64,000 nucleotides of DNA from M3007 sp046160345 (GTDB taxonomy: Bacteria > Bacteroidota > Bacteroidia > Chitinophagales > Saprospiraceae). Shown one piece after another: positions 52,108-60,146 of this stretch. Position numbers and translations under genes: made by a program. Where the stretch lies: assembly GCA_046160345.1 (NCBI GenBank), contig JBJXGO010000194.1, positions 1-64,000 on the forward strand, in the 5' to 3' direction. The notes under the pieces are model-generated. The model was not told the origin of the DNA, ran no database searches, and worked only from the letters and a program-made list of their open reading frames with translations. The first letter of the stretch is position 1, and each line of letters begins with the position of its first letter.

Positions 52108-53091
52108 ATGAAAGTACTCGTTACAGGTGCTGATGGATTATTAGGCAGCCATATAGTAAGAACCTTATTGGAGGATGGTTATTCGGTCAAGGCATTAGTT
52201 TTGCCAGGGTCATACTCTAAGACTTTGAAAGGCCTGCCTATAGATTTTTTTGAAGGTAACATTTGCAATTTAGCAGACGTCAGGCAGGCCATGACGGATT
52301 GTAAAGTTGTGATCCATGCAGCAGCAAGCACTAAATTGTGGCCCACCAGGTCAAAGGGAATCTGGGCGGTGAACTTGGGAGGCACAGAAAACATCGTTAC
52401 CGCTGCCTTGGAGAGAAATTTAGAGCGTCTTATCTACATAAGCTCTGCCGTATCTTTTAAACATGGCCCAAAGAACAACCCTGGCAATGAAAGCCAGCTG
52501 TATGACGGTTATCGTTTTCACCTGGATTATCTGGACTCCAAGTATAAAGCACAAGAATATGTGCTTGAAGCGACCCGAACGAAGGGCTTGCCAGCTGTTG
52601 TAATAAACCCGACGTTTATGTTCGGGGAATACGATTCACAACCCAGTTCTGGTAAAATGATCGTTGCGGTGTACAAGGGAACCTTGCCGGGATATACCCA
52701 TGGAGGAAAAAACTTTGTTTATGCAAAGGATGTTGCCCGCGCAACGGTCAATGCCATTACCAAAGGGCGAATAGGCCAATGCTATATCGCCGGGAATATC
52801 AATCTGAGCTATGCCGAGTTGTTTGAAAAAATGTCGAAGGTCATTGGCACAAAAATGCCTCGATTTATACTTCCCAATCCAATGATTCGAACCATAGGCT
52901 ATGCAGGCACGCTAATAGGCTGGTTGTTTAAAGTCCAGCCCAATATCAACCATGCAACTGCAAAAATATCTTGCGAAGGGCAGTATTACAGCCCCGAAAA
53001 GGCTGTGTCTGAACTGGGCATGCCTCAAACACCCATTGAGGAGGCCATCCAGGCGGCGTTTTCCTGGTTAAAATCCAATGGTTATTGTTGA
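52108..53091 (+). CDS. Extended SDR (NAD-dependent epimerase/dehydratase family), first of two
   Basis: A 327-residue extended short-chain dehydrogenase. Nucleotide-binding GxxGxxG in MKVLVTGADGLLGSHIV, the active-site region YISSAVSFKHGP and YxxxK in DYLDSKYKAQEYV, later VVINPTFMFGEYD. The ATG at 52108 was chosen over 52087 because it starts directly at the beta strand. The substrate is unknown. Next gene (CPBP protease) begins 48 nt downstream; a second SDR of the same kind follows, suggesting a common pathway, perhaps lipid or terpenoid or sugar related. Confidence 0.85.
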   Translation: MKVLVTGADGLLGSHIVRTLLEDGYSVKALVLPGSYSKTLKGLPIDFFEGNICNLADVRQAMTDCKVVIHAAASTKLWPTRSKGIWAVNLGGTENIVTAALERNLERLIYISSAVSFKHGPKNNPGNESQLYDGYRFHLDYLDSKYKAQEYVLEATRTKGLPAVVINPTFMFGEYDSQPSSGKMIVAVYKGTLPGYTHGGKNFVYAKDVARATVNAITKGRIGQCYIAGNINLSYAELFEKMSKVIGTKMPRFILPNPMIRTIGYAGTLIGWLFKVQPNINHATAKISCEGQYYSPEKAVSELGMPQTPIEEAIQAAFSWLKSNGYC

Positions 53092-53139
53092 AGAACCCTC
53101 GATAGTCCATCTGTTCCTGAAAACAAATTACCTATCAAT

Positions 53140-53865
53140 ATGGAGTATTCTCTTATTTGGACCAAAGCATCAGAAGAAGCGAATCTTACCATAATTATGG
53201 TCACCATTGGATTTATAATCTTTTGGTTTACAGGCAAATCCCCAAAATTGCTTCAAAGGTTGATAGGGCGTTATGGGCCGGACAAGGGTCAGGAAAGACA
53301 CGTTTTTATCAAGCGTATTGTGGGAATGCTCTGTTTTGGGCTTGTTCCGGCTATGGTACTTTTTTACACACAAGGAGTAACCTGGAGCAGCTACGGCGTG
53401 TCAAGCTTTTTCACTACGGCCACTTTTTACTGGACCGTAGGTTTGTCGGTAACCGTCATTATTATGAGTTCGCGTTCTACCCGGAATCGAGATCATTTGG
53501 AACAGTATCCTGAAATACGACGCTCCACGTGGAGCAAAAAACTGGTGATTTGGAGCGCGCTGAGTTGGATGGGATATTTGGTTGCTTATGAATTGATGTT
53601 TCGTGGCTTTTTATTGTTTTCATGTGCCCGGGCTTTTGGAGTCTGGCCAGCAATTGTGATCAATACTGCTATTTATGCTTTGGTTCATGTGCCCAAAAGT
53701 GCTCGTGAAGGCATTGGGGCCATTCCGCTGGGTTTGCTGCTTTGCATTATTACTTTTCAAACCCAAACTATTTGGGTTGCGCTATTGGTTCATTGGGCAT
53801 TGTCTTTGTCCAACGAATGGTTTTCCCTCAAATATCACCCTGAAATGCGGATCATTCGTACCTGA
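53140..53865 (+). CDS. CPBP-family intramembrane glutamic endopeptidase-like protein
   Basis: A 241-residue membrane protein with about six to seven helices. The CPBP/Abi motifs are present in modified form: YELMFRGFLLF (usual EExxxR with the first Glu changed to Tyr), ALVHVPKS (FxxxH-type) and VALLVHWALSLSNEW (final His/Asn). Relatives process prenylated proteins in eukaryotes; the role in bacteria is mostly unknown. It lies between two SDR genes; the second begins 2 nt after its stop, so they are co-translated. Confidence 0.85.
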   Translation: MEYSLIWTKASEEANLTIIMVTIGFIIFWFTGKSPKLLQRLIGRYGPDKGQERHVFIKRIVGMLCFGLVPAMVLFYTQGVTWSSYGVSSFFTTATFYWTVGLSVTVIIMSSRSTRNRDHLEQYPEIRRSTWSKKLVIWSALSWMGYLVAYELMFRGFLLFSCARAFGVWPAIVINTAIYALVHVPKSAREGIGAIPLGLLLCIITFQTQTIWVALLVHWALSLSNEWFSLKYHPEMRIIRT

Positions 53866-53867
53866 AT

Positions 53868-54857
53868 ATGAAAAAAGTTATGATCACCGGAGCAACCGGA
53901 TACATTGGTGGGGCTTTGCTCGATCGTTTGATCGAAGAAGGGAATACAGTGCATGCTTTGGTGCGCAATGTAGGAAATGCCGCATCCTTGCCTGCTGAAG
54001 CAAAGATTTTCGAAGGTGATTTGTTTGATAATAACGCACTTCAACGCTCCATGGAAGGTGTTGAAGAGGTGTACCATATCGCTGCATATGCCCGACCCTG
54101 GGCTAAAAGTGCATCGGTATATACACAATTAAATGTTGATGCTGCAGAAAACGTCTTTCGATTGGCCGCAAAAAACGGGGTTCGGCGGGTAGTTTTTACT
54201 TCTACGGCAGGTGTGTTTGGCCCGTCTTTGAATGGAGACCCTGTTTTTGAAGACATGGAACGTAGGGCGCCAGTGCATACTGACTATGAGCGTTCAAAAA
54301 TGAAAGCAGAGGATATGATCAGAAAGCTGGTGCAAGAAGAAGGACACGATATTGTAGTCGTAAATCCTTCACGGGTATATGGACCTGGGAAGCAGACGGA
54401 TAGCAACGGCGTGACGAAAATGATCAAACTCTACCTGTCAGGCAAGTTTCGCTTTTTCCCTGGAGATGGAAATAGTCTGGCAAACTATGTGTTTGTGGAT
54501 GATGTGGTCAACGGGCACCTCCTTGCCATGGCAAATGGAATTGCGGGAGAACGTTATGCTTTGGGTGGTGAAAATGCTTCCTATAAGGCATTTTTCGAAC
54601 GCCTAAGCTCTGTCAGCGGAGTAAGCAGGCAAATGTTTCCAATGCCACAGGGCATTTTGCGAACGGGCGCCTATTTCATGAAATACAGGGCAGAGTGGCT
54701 TGGAATTCCTCCCTTGCTAACCCCGGAATGGGTTGATCGATTTATGGAACATTGGGCACTTTCTACAGAAAAAGCCCAGCAGCAATTGGGATATAACCAT
54801 GTTTCGCTGGAAAAAGGCCTGAAACGCACGATTGACTGGCTTCAACAGCAGACCTGA
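53868..54857 (+). CDS. Extended SDR (NAD-dependent epimerase/dehydratase family), second of two
   Basis: A 329-residue protein. MKKVMITGATGYIGGALLDR binds NAD(P); TSTAGVFGPS, YxxxK in DYERSKMKAEDM and VVVNPSRVYGPG are standard extended-SDR sites. It resembles the dihydroflavonol-reductase / HpnA-like / 3-beta-HSD branch more than sugar epimerases. The substrate is not known. It starts 2 nt after the CPBP gene, and is the third of the SDR-CPBP-SDR unit. Confidence 0.88.
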   Translation: MKKVMITGATGYIGGALLDRLIEEGNTVHALVRNVGNAASLPAEAKIFEGDLFDNNALQRSMEGVEEVYHIAAYARPWAKSASVYTQLNVDAAENVFRLAAKNGVRRVVFTSTAGVFGPSLNGDPVFEDMERRAPVHTDYERSKMKAEDMIRKLVQEEGHDIVVVNPSRVYGPGKQTDSNGVTKMIKLYLSGKFRFFPGDGNSLANYVFVDDVVNGHLLAMANGIAGERYALGGENASYKAFFERLSSVSGVSRQMFPMPQGILRTGAYFMKYRAEWLGIPPLLTPEWVDRFMEHWALSTEKAQQQLGYNHVSLEKGLKRTIDWLQQQT

Positions 54858-54957
54858 TGCTGCGGGCATTGGTGTACCAGTTACTCTGTCAAACCCCGTA
54901 TTCCACCCTCTTTAGGTCTTGTTTGCTAAATTGAAAAGCCTTTTGGGAGAAAGCGGC

Positions 54958-54965
54958 TAATTTTG
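54958..54965 (+). promoter_or_regulatory. Putative -7 box of the TPR gene
   Basis: TAATTTTG matches TAnnTTTG, 21 nt before the ATG at 54987. A TTG lies 24 nt upstream (54931-54933), one base over the usual spacing. Confidence 0.45.
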
Positions 54966-54986
54966 CCGTTCATTTATTCTGACACC

Positions 54987-56021
54987 ATGAATCGCAAAAT
55001 AATTTTCGCAATTGCCGGGCTGATACTCATCGCGCTCACCGTATGGTATTTTTATCCAAAAAAGGAAAACAGGCCATTACCGCAAGTGCAACAAGAACTT
55101 CAGGCCGACCCTCAATTGACTCAACTTACCCAGGAGCTTGAAAAAAATCCCAACAACGACACGCTGCTCTACCTCCGGGCATCAACTTACTACAAACTGG
55201 ATGCATTCGATGAGGCAATGGCCGACCTGGAACGGGCCATGAAAATTGACTCCATGCAGCCGGCATATTATCATTTGCTAGCTGATGTTCTGCTCGATTA
55301 TGCGCGCCCCAATGATTCAAGACGCGCCATTGAAGTACTCAAACTTGCTGCTGAACGCTTTCCGAACCGCATCCTTACATTGCTGAAACTCAGCGAGTTC
55401 CAGCTCATTGTCAGGCAACACAACGAAGCTTTAGCTACCCTTGACAAAGTGCTTCAACGCGATCCGCAAAATGCGGAGGCATTCTACATGGCTGGCCGTG
55501 TAGCGCTCGACAAGGGGGACACAACCAATGCCATTTCTTCGCTCCAAAAATCAGTGAGATTTGACACAGACAATGCCGATGCCTGGTTCTTTCTAGGGCG
55601 AATTTTCAGTCTTCGAAACAATCCAGTAGCTGTGCATTATTTTGACAATGCGCTCCGGGTTGATTCAACTTATCTTGAAGCACAGGAGTTCAAGGCTGTG
55701 TTTTATAAGCGGCAAGGAAAATTTGATAAAGCTTTTGAAATTTATCGGGACTTGCTTCTTCGCGACCCGGATTATGCAAATGCCTATTTTGACATGGGCG
55801 TGATTTATCTGGAACTGGATTCAATTTCAAAAGCCTACGAGAATTTCAACATCGCCACCAAGGTGGACCCTATATTTGTTAAGGCATATTATTATCGGGG
55901 CATCGCCTCGGAAAAACTGGGCAATCTGGATGCTGCCTTGGCTGATTACAAACAGGCCAGCGGAATGTCGCCAGAATATGAGGAAGCCCGGGAAGCAAGG
56001 GCGCAGTTGGAGAAGAAATGA
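54987..56021 (+). CDS. Membrane-anchored TPR protein
   Basis: A 344-residue protein. One N-terminal hydrophobic helix (IIFAIAGLILIALTVWYFYP) anchors it, then about eight TPR units (residues ~45-340; LYLRASTYYKLDAFDEAMAD, AFYMAGRVALDKGDTTNAIS, FYKRQGKFDKAFEIYRDLLL, AYYYRGIASEKLGNLDAALA). TPRs mediate protein-protein contacts. The ATG at 54987 was chosen since the residues upstream do not fit the signal. No partner is shown by the context. A heptamer-repeat hairpin lies just after the stop. Confidence 0.87.
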   Translation: MNRKIIFAIAGLILIALTVWYFYPKKENRPLPQVQQELQADPQLTQLTQELEKNPNNDTLLYLRASTYYKLDAFDEAMADLERAMKIDSMQPAYYHLLADVLLDYARPNDSRRAIEVLKLAAERFPNRILTLLKLSEFQLIVRQHNEALATLDKVLQRDPQNAEAFYMAGRVALDKGDTTNAISSLQKSVRFDTDNADAWFFLGRIFSLRNNPVAVHYFDNALRVDSTYLEAQEFKAVFYKRQGKFDKAFEIYRDLLLRDPDYANAYFDMGVIYLELDSISKAYENFNIATKVDPIFVKAYYYRGIASEKLGNLDAALADYKQASGMSPEYEEAREARAQLEKK

Positions 56022-56033
56022 AAGTAGTGGGCT

Positions 56034-56170
56034 TGGTTATTGGTTATTGGTTGATTGGTTATTGGTTGATCGGTTATTGGTTAGCTTTGGATTGACACAG
56101 TTTTCTGAACGCACTCATATTCCCAATCAACCAATAACCAATCAACCAGTAACCAATAACCAGTCAACCA
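56034..56170. repeat. Heptamer-repeat array with inverted copy after the TPR gene
   Basis: GGTTATT/GGTTGAT heptamers (56034-56082) and their complement (56124-56168), separated by about 40 nt. The longest perfect pair is 22 bp: 56049-56070 with 56126-56147. It starts 13 nt after the TPR stop and ends 77 nt before the next gene, so it could terminate transcription. Same family as 13914 and 23438. Confidence 0.85.
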
Positions 56171-56218
56171 AATTGTTTTATAAATTGATTAAAAAATAAA
56201 CAATTTGTAAAATGTTTG

Positions 56219-56226
56219 TATTTTTG
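56219..56226 (+). promoter_or_regulatory. Putative -7 box for the TTG-started gene
   Basis: TATTTTTG matches TAnnTTTG, 19 nt before the TTG at 56245. No TTG at the expected -33 distance. Confidence 0.35.
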
Positions 56227-56244
56227 CCCAAATTTTGACCCGGG

Positions 56245-56688
56245 TTGCTGCATTACGATGAATTTGGTTTCGTAGAAGAATGGGAGGAAAATAGCCCGCC
56301 CATTGTTGCTGAGTCGGATTGCCCCTCAGTGCCTTCTATTCCTATCCGCGAACAATTTCCGGAAGCTGGCAGCAATTACCTTGGTGGCACCAGCGATGGT
56401 TGGGAATATCGAACGGCTTTTACTGGTTCACGTTTGGAATTTGCCTATGATATGTTGAAACAATTTTTGACAGAAGAAGGCTATGGCGATATCCCAGTTC
56501 CAGAAACAGCGGCGGAACTCAAACTTTTCAAAAAGCCACGACATGCTCAACTCCAGATGTTCGCTGAGCGGGGTTATGCTCACAATCCGATCAAAATTCT
56601 CTTTCCCGATCAACGCAACACATTGATTCTTTGCGTTTACAATGAGCGCGAGCCAGACCATTTGCTGCGTTTTCATGGACTGGTTTAA
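56245..56688 (+). CDS. Conserved-looking protein of unknown function, TTG start
   Basis: About 147 residues if started at TTG 56245. An in-frame stop (56236-56238) lies just upstream and the first ATG is at codon 71, so a TTG (or adjacent CTG) start is needed if the acidic N-terminus (HYDEFGFVEEWEENSPP) is real. The stretch FEYDMLKQFLTEEGYGDIP-like and KKPRHAQLQMFAERGYAHNP are cytoplasmic in character. No family was recognised. Codon use matches neighbours, which supports coding. Confidence 0.6.
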   Translation: MLHYDEFGFVEEWEENSPPIVAESDCPSVPSIPIREQFPEAGSNYLGGTSDGWEYRTAFTGSRLEFAYDMLKQFLTEEGYGDIPVPETAAELKLFKKPRHAQLQMFAERGYAHNPIKILFPDQRNTLILCVYNEREPDHLLRFHGLV

Positions 56689-56801
56689 AATGTCCTGACA
56701 TTGGACATTTTTTTTCCTCGTGTGTAATTTCTTCTCCAAACACATCCGTTCCCCACACAAGTTTTCTCACCTAAAACTTTTAACCAAAAACGTCTCCGTT
56801 T

Positions 56802-58862
56802 ATGAAACGCACCCTATTCCTTTCTTCCCTTTGGATTTTTTTAGCATCCCTGTTTTCTCCTGATTCTACAACTATTTTGGCTGGAAATGTCACCGATGGC
56901 AAAGAACCGCTCATTGGCGTCACTGTTAAAGTGTTTAAGGGCACCGAGTTTGTTCGCGGTTCAATAACGGATCATAATGGTGACTACCGCATTGAATTAG
57001 AACCGGGCACTTATGACCTTGAGTTTAGCTATACCGGTCTTCAAACCCAGCGCATTGCAGGAGTGCGTGTGCTTGTTGGGCAGATTACAAAACTAAATCC
57101 TATCCTGGTTTCATCTTCTGTTCTTGAAGAGGTAGTAGTGGTGGAATATAAAGCCTCCCTGATCAAAACGGATGACGTTTCAAGTGCTTCTACCCTGACA
57201 TCCGATGAAATTAAAACACTCCCCACCCGAAAAACAAGCGCCCTGGGCCCAGCCCCGGCATCCGGACGAGTAACTGATACAAAGGTTAAAGAAGATAAGC
57301 CTGCAACTTATTCCAGCGCAAAAAGTAAAACTTTGTCAAAGTCAGGGCGATCCCGAGCCCCTAAACCCACTTCCGTGGAAAGAAAAGGAGAGGTACCTGG
57401 CAAGGATGCTCCAAAAGATATGGATGGAAGGATTGAAAAATCTGAACCTGGCCTTGAGGGCGAAGCCATGGATTTTGAAACCAGCACGAGCGATGAAGCC
57501 GATCATTCTGGTACTCCAGGCCAACCAGCTCCGCGCGCTGGCCTCCTTACGGCAGGCGAATGGAACGACCTCCACAATTGGAATCGACATTGGATAGATT
57601 TGCTTGCTGATGGAGAAATTGACTCCTATCAGAAACTGTATGGCTTCTATCCGCGCCAACGCTACACAGTGATACTGACAAATGAAAACGATGTCCCGAT
57701 TGCCGATGCAGTTGTTACCCTGCAAGGGTCTGGGAAAACCTTATGGGAGGCCCGCACCGACAATACGGGTAAAGCCGAACTTTGGGCAGCGCTGTTCAAT
57801 CCCGAAAAAGAAACCGACAGGCTCCGAGCCGAGGTTTGGATAAATGGGCAAAAGCACGAAATTGCCGCAGTCGTGTCTGCTGCTAAAGGCTACAATTACC
57901 TGAAAATCAATGCCGAATGTAATGCCCCCAAAAATGTGGACATCGTGTGGGCTGTAGATGCCACAGGCAGCATGGGCGATGAAATAGAGTACTTAAAAAC
58001 CGAATTGCTCGACGTAATTGGCCGCGCCCAATCCCGAAACCCGGAACTTTCCTACCGTATGGGCACTGTGTTCTACCGCGACAAAGGTGACGAGTACATC
58101 ACCAAAAGCAGTGGACTATCGCCGGACATTGCCAATACGGTGGAGTTTATTCAAAAACAATTTGCCGGAGGTGGCGGAGATTACCCTGAAGCCGTGCACA
58201 GCGCGCTTGAAGAGGCCGTCTTTTCCCAAAAATGGAGTGAGAAAGCTATTGCGCGCATCTGCTTCCTGGTGCTGGATGCCAGCCCGCACCAGACCCCCGA
58301 GGTAAATGCCAGTCTTCAAAAAAGCATCCGGGAGGCTGCTCGTTTGGGTATCCGTATCGTACCGCTCACGGCTAGCGGTATCCAAAAAGACACCGAATTT
58401 CTGATGAAATTCTTTGGCCTTGCCACCAACGGCAGCTACGTTTTTTTAACCGACCATTCAGGCATTGGCGGCAAACATCTTGAACCTACCACCGACGAAT
58501 ATAAAGTGGAGCCGCTCAACAACCTGCTTGTGCGACTGATCACAGAATACACCAGCATCAAGACCTGTGAAGGAAAATCGGAAATACGTTTCGAAAATGA
58601 TCCCCAGCAGCAACCTGGCCCGGTTATGCAAGCCCTGTATTATCCCAATCCGGCAGTAGATCAATTCACCCTGGAATTGCCCTTCGAAGTACAATCCGTC
58701 ACGATTTACGACTCCGAAGGCAAAGCGGTACGGAAGTTGGAAAAGCCATTGTCAGGCCCTAATGTGATTCTGGTGAACGATTTGGCGGCTGGTTTTTACA
58801 CCATTCGGATCCTAAATAATGGATTGATGCAAAGCGGAAAATTGATGGTGGTGCGAAGTTAA
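56802..58862 (+). CDS. Secreted VWA-domain protein with CarboxypepD_reg-like domain and T9SS sorting domain
   Basis: A 686-residue protein. Signal peptide (TLFLSSLWIFLASLFSPDS), a carboxypeptidase-regulatory-like beta-sandwich (~27-110; DGKEPLIGVTVKVFKGTEF, DHNGDYRIELEPGTYDLEF), a Ser/Lys/Pro-rich linker (~130-245), a second beta-domain (~285-375), a VWA domain (~385-590) with MIDAS-like VDATGSMGDEIEYL, and a type A T9SS tail from LYYPNPAVDQFTLELP. Likely a surface protein binding other macromolecules through VWA. It converges with the amidohydrolase gene across a 40-bp inverted repeat. Confidence 0.9.
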   Translation: MKRTLFLSSLWIFLASLFSPDSTTILAGNVTDGKEPLIGVTVKVFKGTEFVRGSITDHNGDYRIELEPGTYDLEFSYTGLQTQRIAGVRVLVGQITKLNPILVSSSVLEEVVVVEYKASLIKTDDVSSASTLTSDEIKTLPTRKTSALGPAPASGRVTDTKVKEDKPATYSSAKSKTLSKSGRSRAPKPTSVERKGEVPGKDAPKDMDGRIEKSEPGLEGEAMDFETSTSDEADHSGTPGQPAPRAGLLTAGEWNDLHNWNRHWIDLLADGEIDSYQKLYGFYPRQRYTVILTNENDVPIADAVVTLQGSGKTLWEARTDNTGKAELWAALFNPEKETDRLRAEVWINGQKHEIAAVVSAAKGYNYLKINAECNAPKNVDIVWAVDATGSMGDEIEYLKTELLDVIGRAQSRNPELSYRMGTVFYRDKGDEYITKSSGLSPDIANTVEFIQKQFAGGGGDYPEAVHSALEEAVFSQKWSEKAIARICFLVLDASPHQTPEVNASLQKSIREAARLGIRIVPLTASGIQKDTEFLMKFFGLATNGSYVFLTDHSGIGGKHLEPTTDEYKVEPLNNLLVRLITEYTSIKTCEGKSEIRFENDPQQQPGPVMQALYYPNPAVDQFTLELPFEVQSVTIYDSEGKAVRKLEKPLSGPNVILVNDLAAGFYTIRILNNGLMQSGKLMVVRS

Positions 58863-58866
58863 CGAG

Positions 58867-58959
58867 GTAGTATGGTACACGGATTGCGCGGATGAGACAC
58901 AGATTTCTCTACACACTCAAAATCTGTGTCTCATCCGCGCAATCCGTGTGCCATACTAC
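58867..58959. terminator. 40-bp inverted repeat between convergent genes
   Basis: Arms 58867-58906 and 58920-58959 are complementary at 39 of 40 positions (one G-U/A-C site), loop 13 nt. The arms carry ACACGGATTGCGCGGATGAG. It lies 5 nt after one stop and 10 nt from the other, so it probably blocks read-through both ways, and may be a dispersed repeat. Confidence 0.8.
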
Positions 58960-58969
58960 TTATTTACGC

Positions 58970-59968
58970 TTATTCTTTCGTTCCAAACAACCATTCCAGG
59001 GTGTTTTTGAAAAACATTTTTTCCAGGGTAGCTTTTGGCAAATCCATGTCTTCAATGAATTTGCCGATCTCTAGATCTCCCAAGGGAAAGGGATAGTCCG
59101 TGCCAAGGCAAATCTTTTCCGTCCCGACTACCTCCGAAATATAGTGAAACAACTGCGCGTCGTGCGTAGCGGTATCATACCAAAACCTTTGGAGGTAGTT
59201 TCGGGGCGATACTGGATTGTCGATGGCTACCAGGTCAGGGCGGCAATTAAAGCCGTGCTCAATTCGGCCAATAGTTGGCACAAACGAGCCGCCTGCATGG
59301 GCAAGGCACACACGCAAGTCGGGCAGCCGCTCCATCACCCCACCAAAAATGAGCGAACAAGCCGCTCGACTGGTTTCGGCAGGCATCCCTACGAGCCAGG
59401 GAAGCCAGTATTTTTGCATATCAGCCTGGCCCATCATTTCCCAGGGGTGGACAAAAACAGCCAAATTGAGCCGTTGACATGCCTCGAAAATGGGAAAAAA
59501 TTGGGCTTCGCTCAGGTTCTTTTGATTGACATTGGAGCCAATTTGAATGCCTGGAAACCCGAGGTCGTGCAATCGCTCCAACTCTTTGATAGCCAAATCG
59601 GTATCTTGCATGGGTATGGTGCCAAGTGCAAGATAATGTTCGGGATAATCGCCCACCACCCCGGCCAGGTGGTCGTTGAGGTACATGGATAGTTCCAGGC
59701 AATCGGCAGGTTTTGCCCAATAGCTGAACATGACAGGGATGGTGCAAACCACCTGTACTGGCGTCTTAAAATGCGCATATTCGCTGATGCGTACCTGTGG
59801 GTCCCAGCAATTGGAAGCGATTTCTCGAAAAAACGTATCCCCTTTCATCATCCGGGCAAAGCCTGGGATATGGTGTTGCAGGTGGATAAATTCCCCATAA
59901 CCGAACTTCTCCGCAAAATTGGGCAGCCGTTCGGGGAGGAGGTGCGTGTGCATGTCTATCTTTTTCAT
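58970..59968 (-). CDS. Amidohydrolase-family protein (ACMSD-like)
   Basis: A 332-residue TIM-barrel metal enzyme. The N-terminal KKIDMHTHLLPERLP supplies the HxH metal pair; VFVHPWEMMGQADMQ, VCLAHAGGSFVPTIGRIEHG and CLGTDYPFPLGDLEIGKF give the further His and Asp ligands. Closest relatives by motif are aminocarboxymuconate-semialdehyde decarboxylase and related amidohydrolase-2 decarboxylases. No kynurenine-pathway neighbours are present, so the substrate is open. Confidence 0.9.
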   Translation of the reverse strand: MKKIDMHTHLLPERLPNFAEKFGYGEFIHLQHHIPGFARMMKGDTFFREIASNCWDPQVRISEYAHFKTPVQVVCTIPVMFSYWAKPADCLELSMYLNDHLAGVVGDYPEHYLALGTIPMQDTDLAIKELERLHDLGFPGIQIGSNVNQKNLSEAQFFPIFEACQRLNLAVFVHPWEMMGQADMQKYWLPWLVGMPAETSRAACSLIFGGVMERLPDLRVCLAHAGGSFVPTIGRIEHGFNCRPDLVAIDNPVSPRNYLQRFWYDTATHDAQLFHYISEVVGTEKICLGTDYPFPLGDLEIGKFIEDMDLPKATLEKMFFKNTLEWLFGTKE

Positions 59969-60116
59969 CGGAGCAATGATAAGAAAAGTTCAACGTCCTT
60001 GATCTGATGGCGCAGCTGGTTTTTTATTTTCCCTGCCATTCCGCTCAAAACCAGGCTATTCTTCGCCTTTTGGCGACAAGGCGTTTTAAATCACCTAAAG
60101 GCTCAGGTTCTATCAA

Positions 60117-60124
60117 TATCTTTG
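60117..60124 (+). promoter_or_regulatory. Putative -7 box for the LVIVD-repeat gene
   Basis: TATCTTTG matches TAnnTTTG, 22 nt before the ATG at 60147. No clear -33 TTG. Confidence 0.4.
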
Positions 60125-60146
60125 GCGCTTCAAATATAAAATGCAC

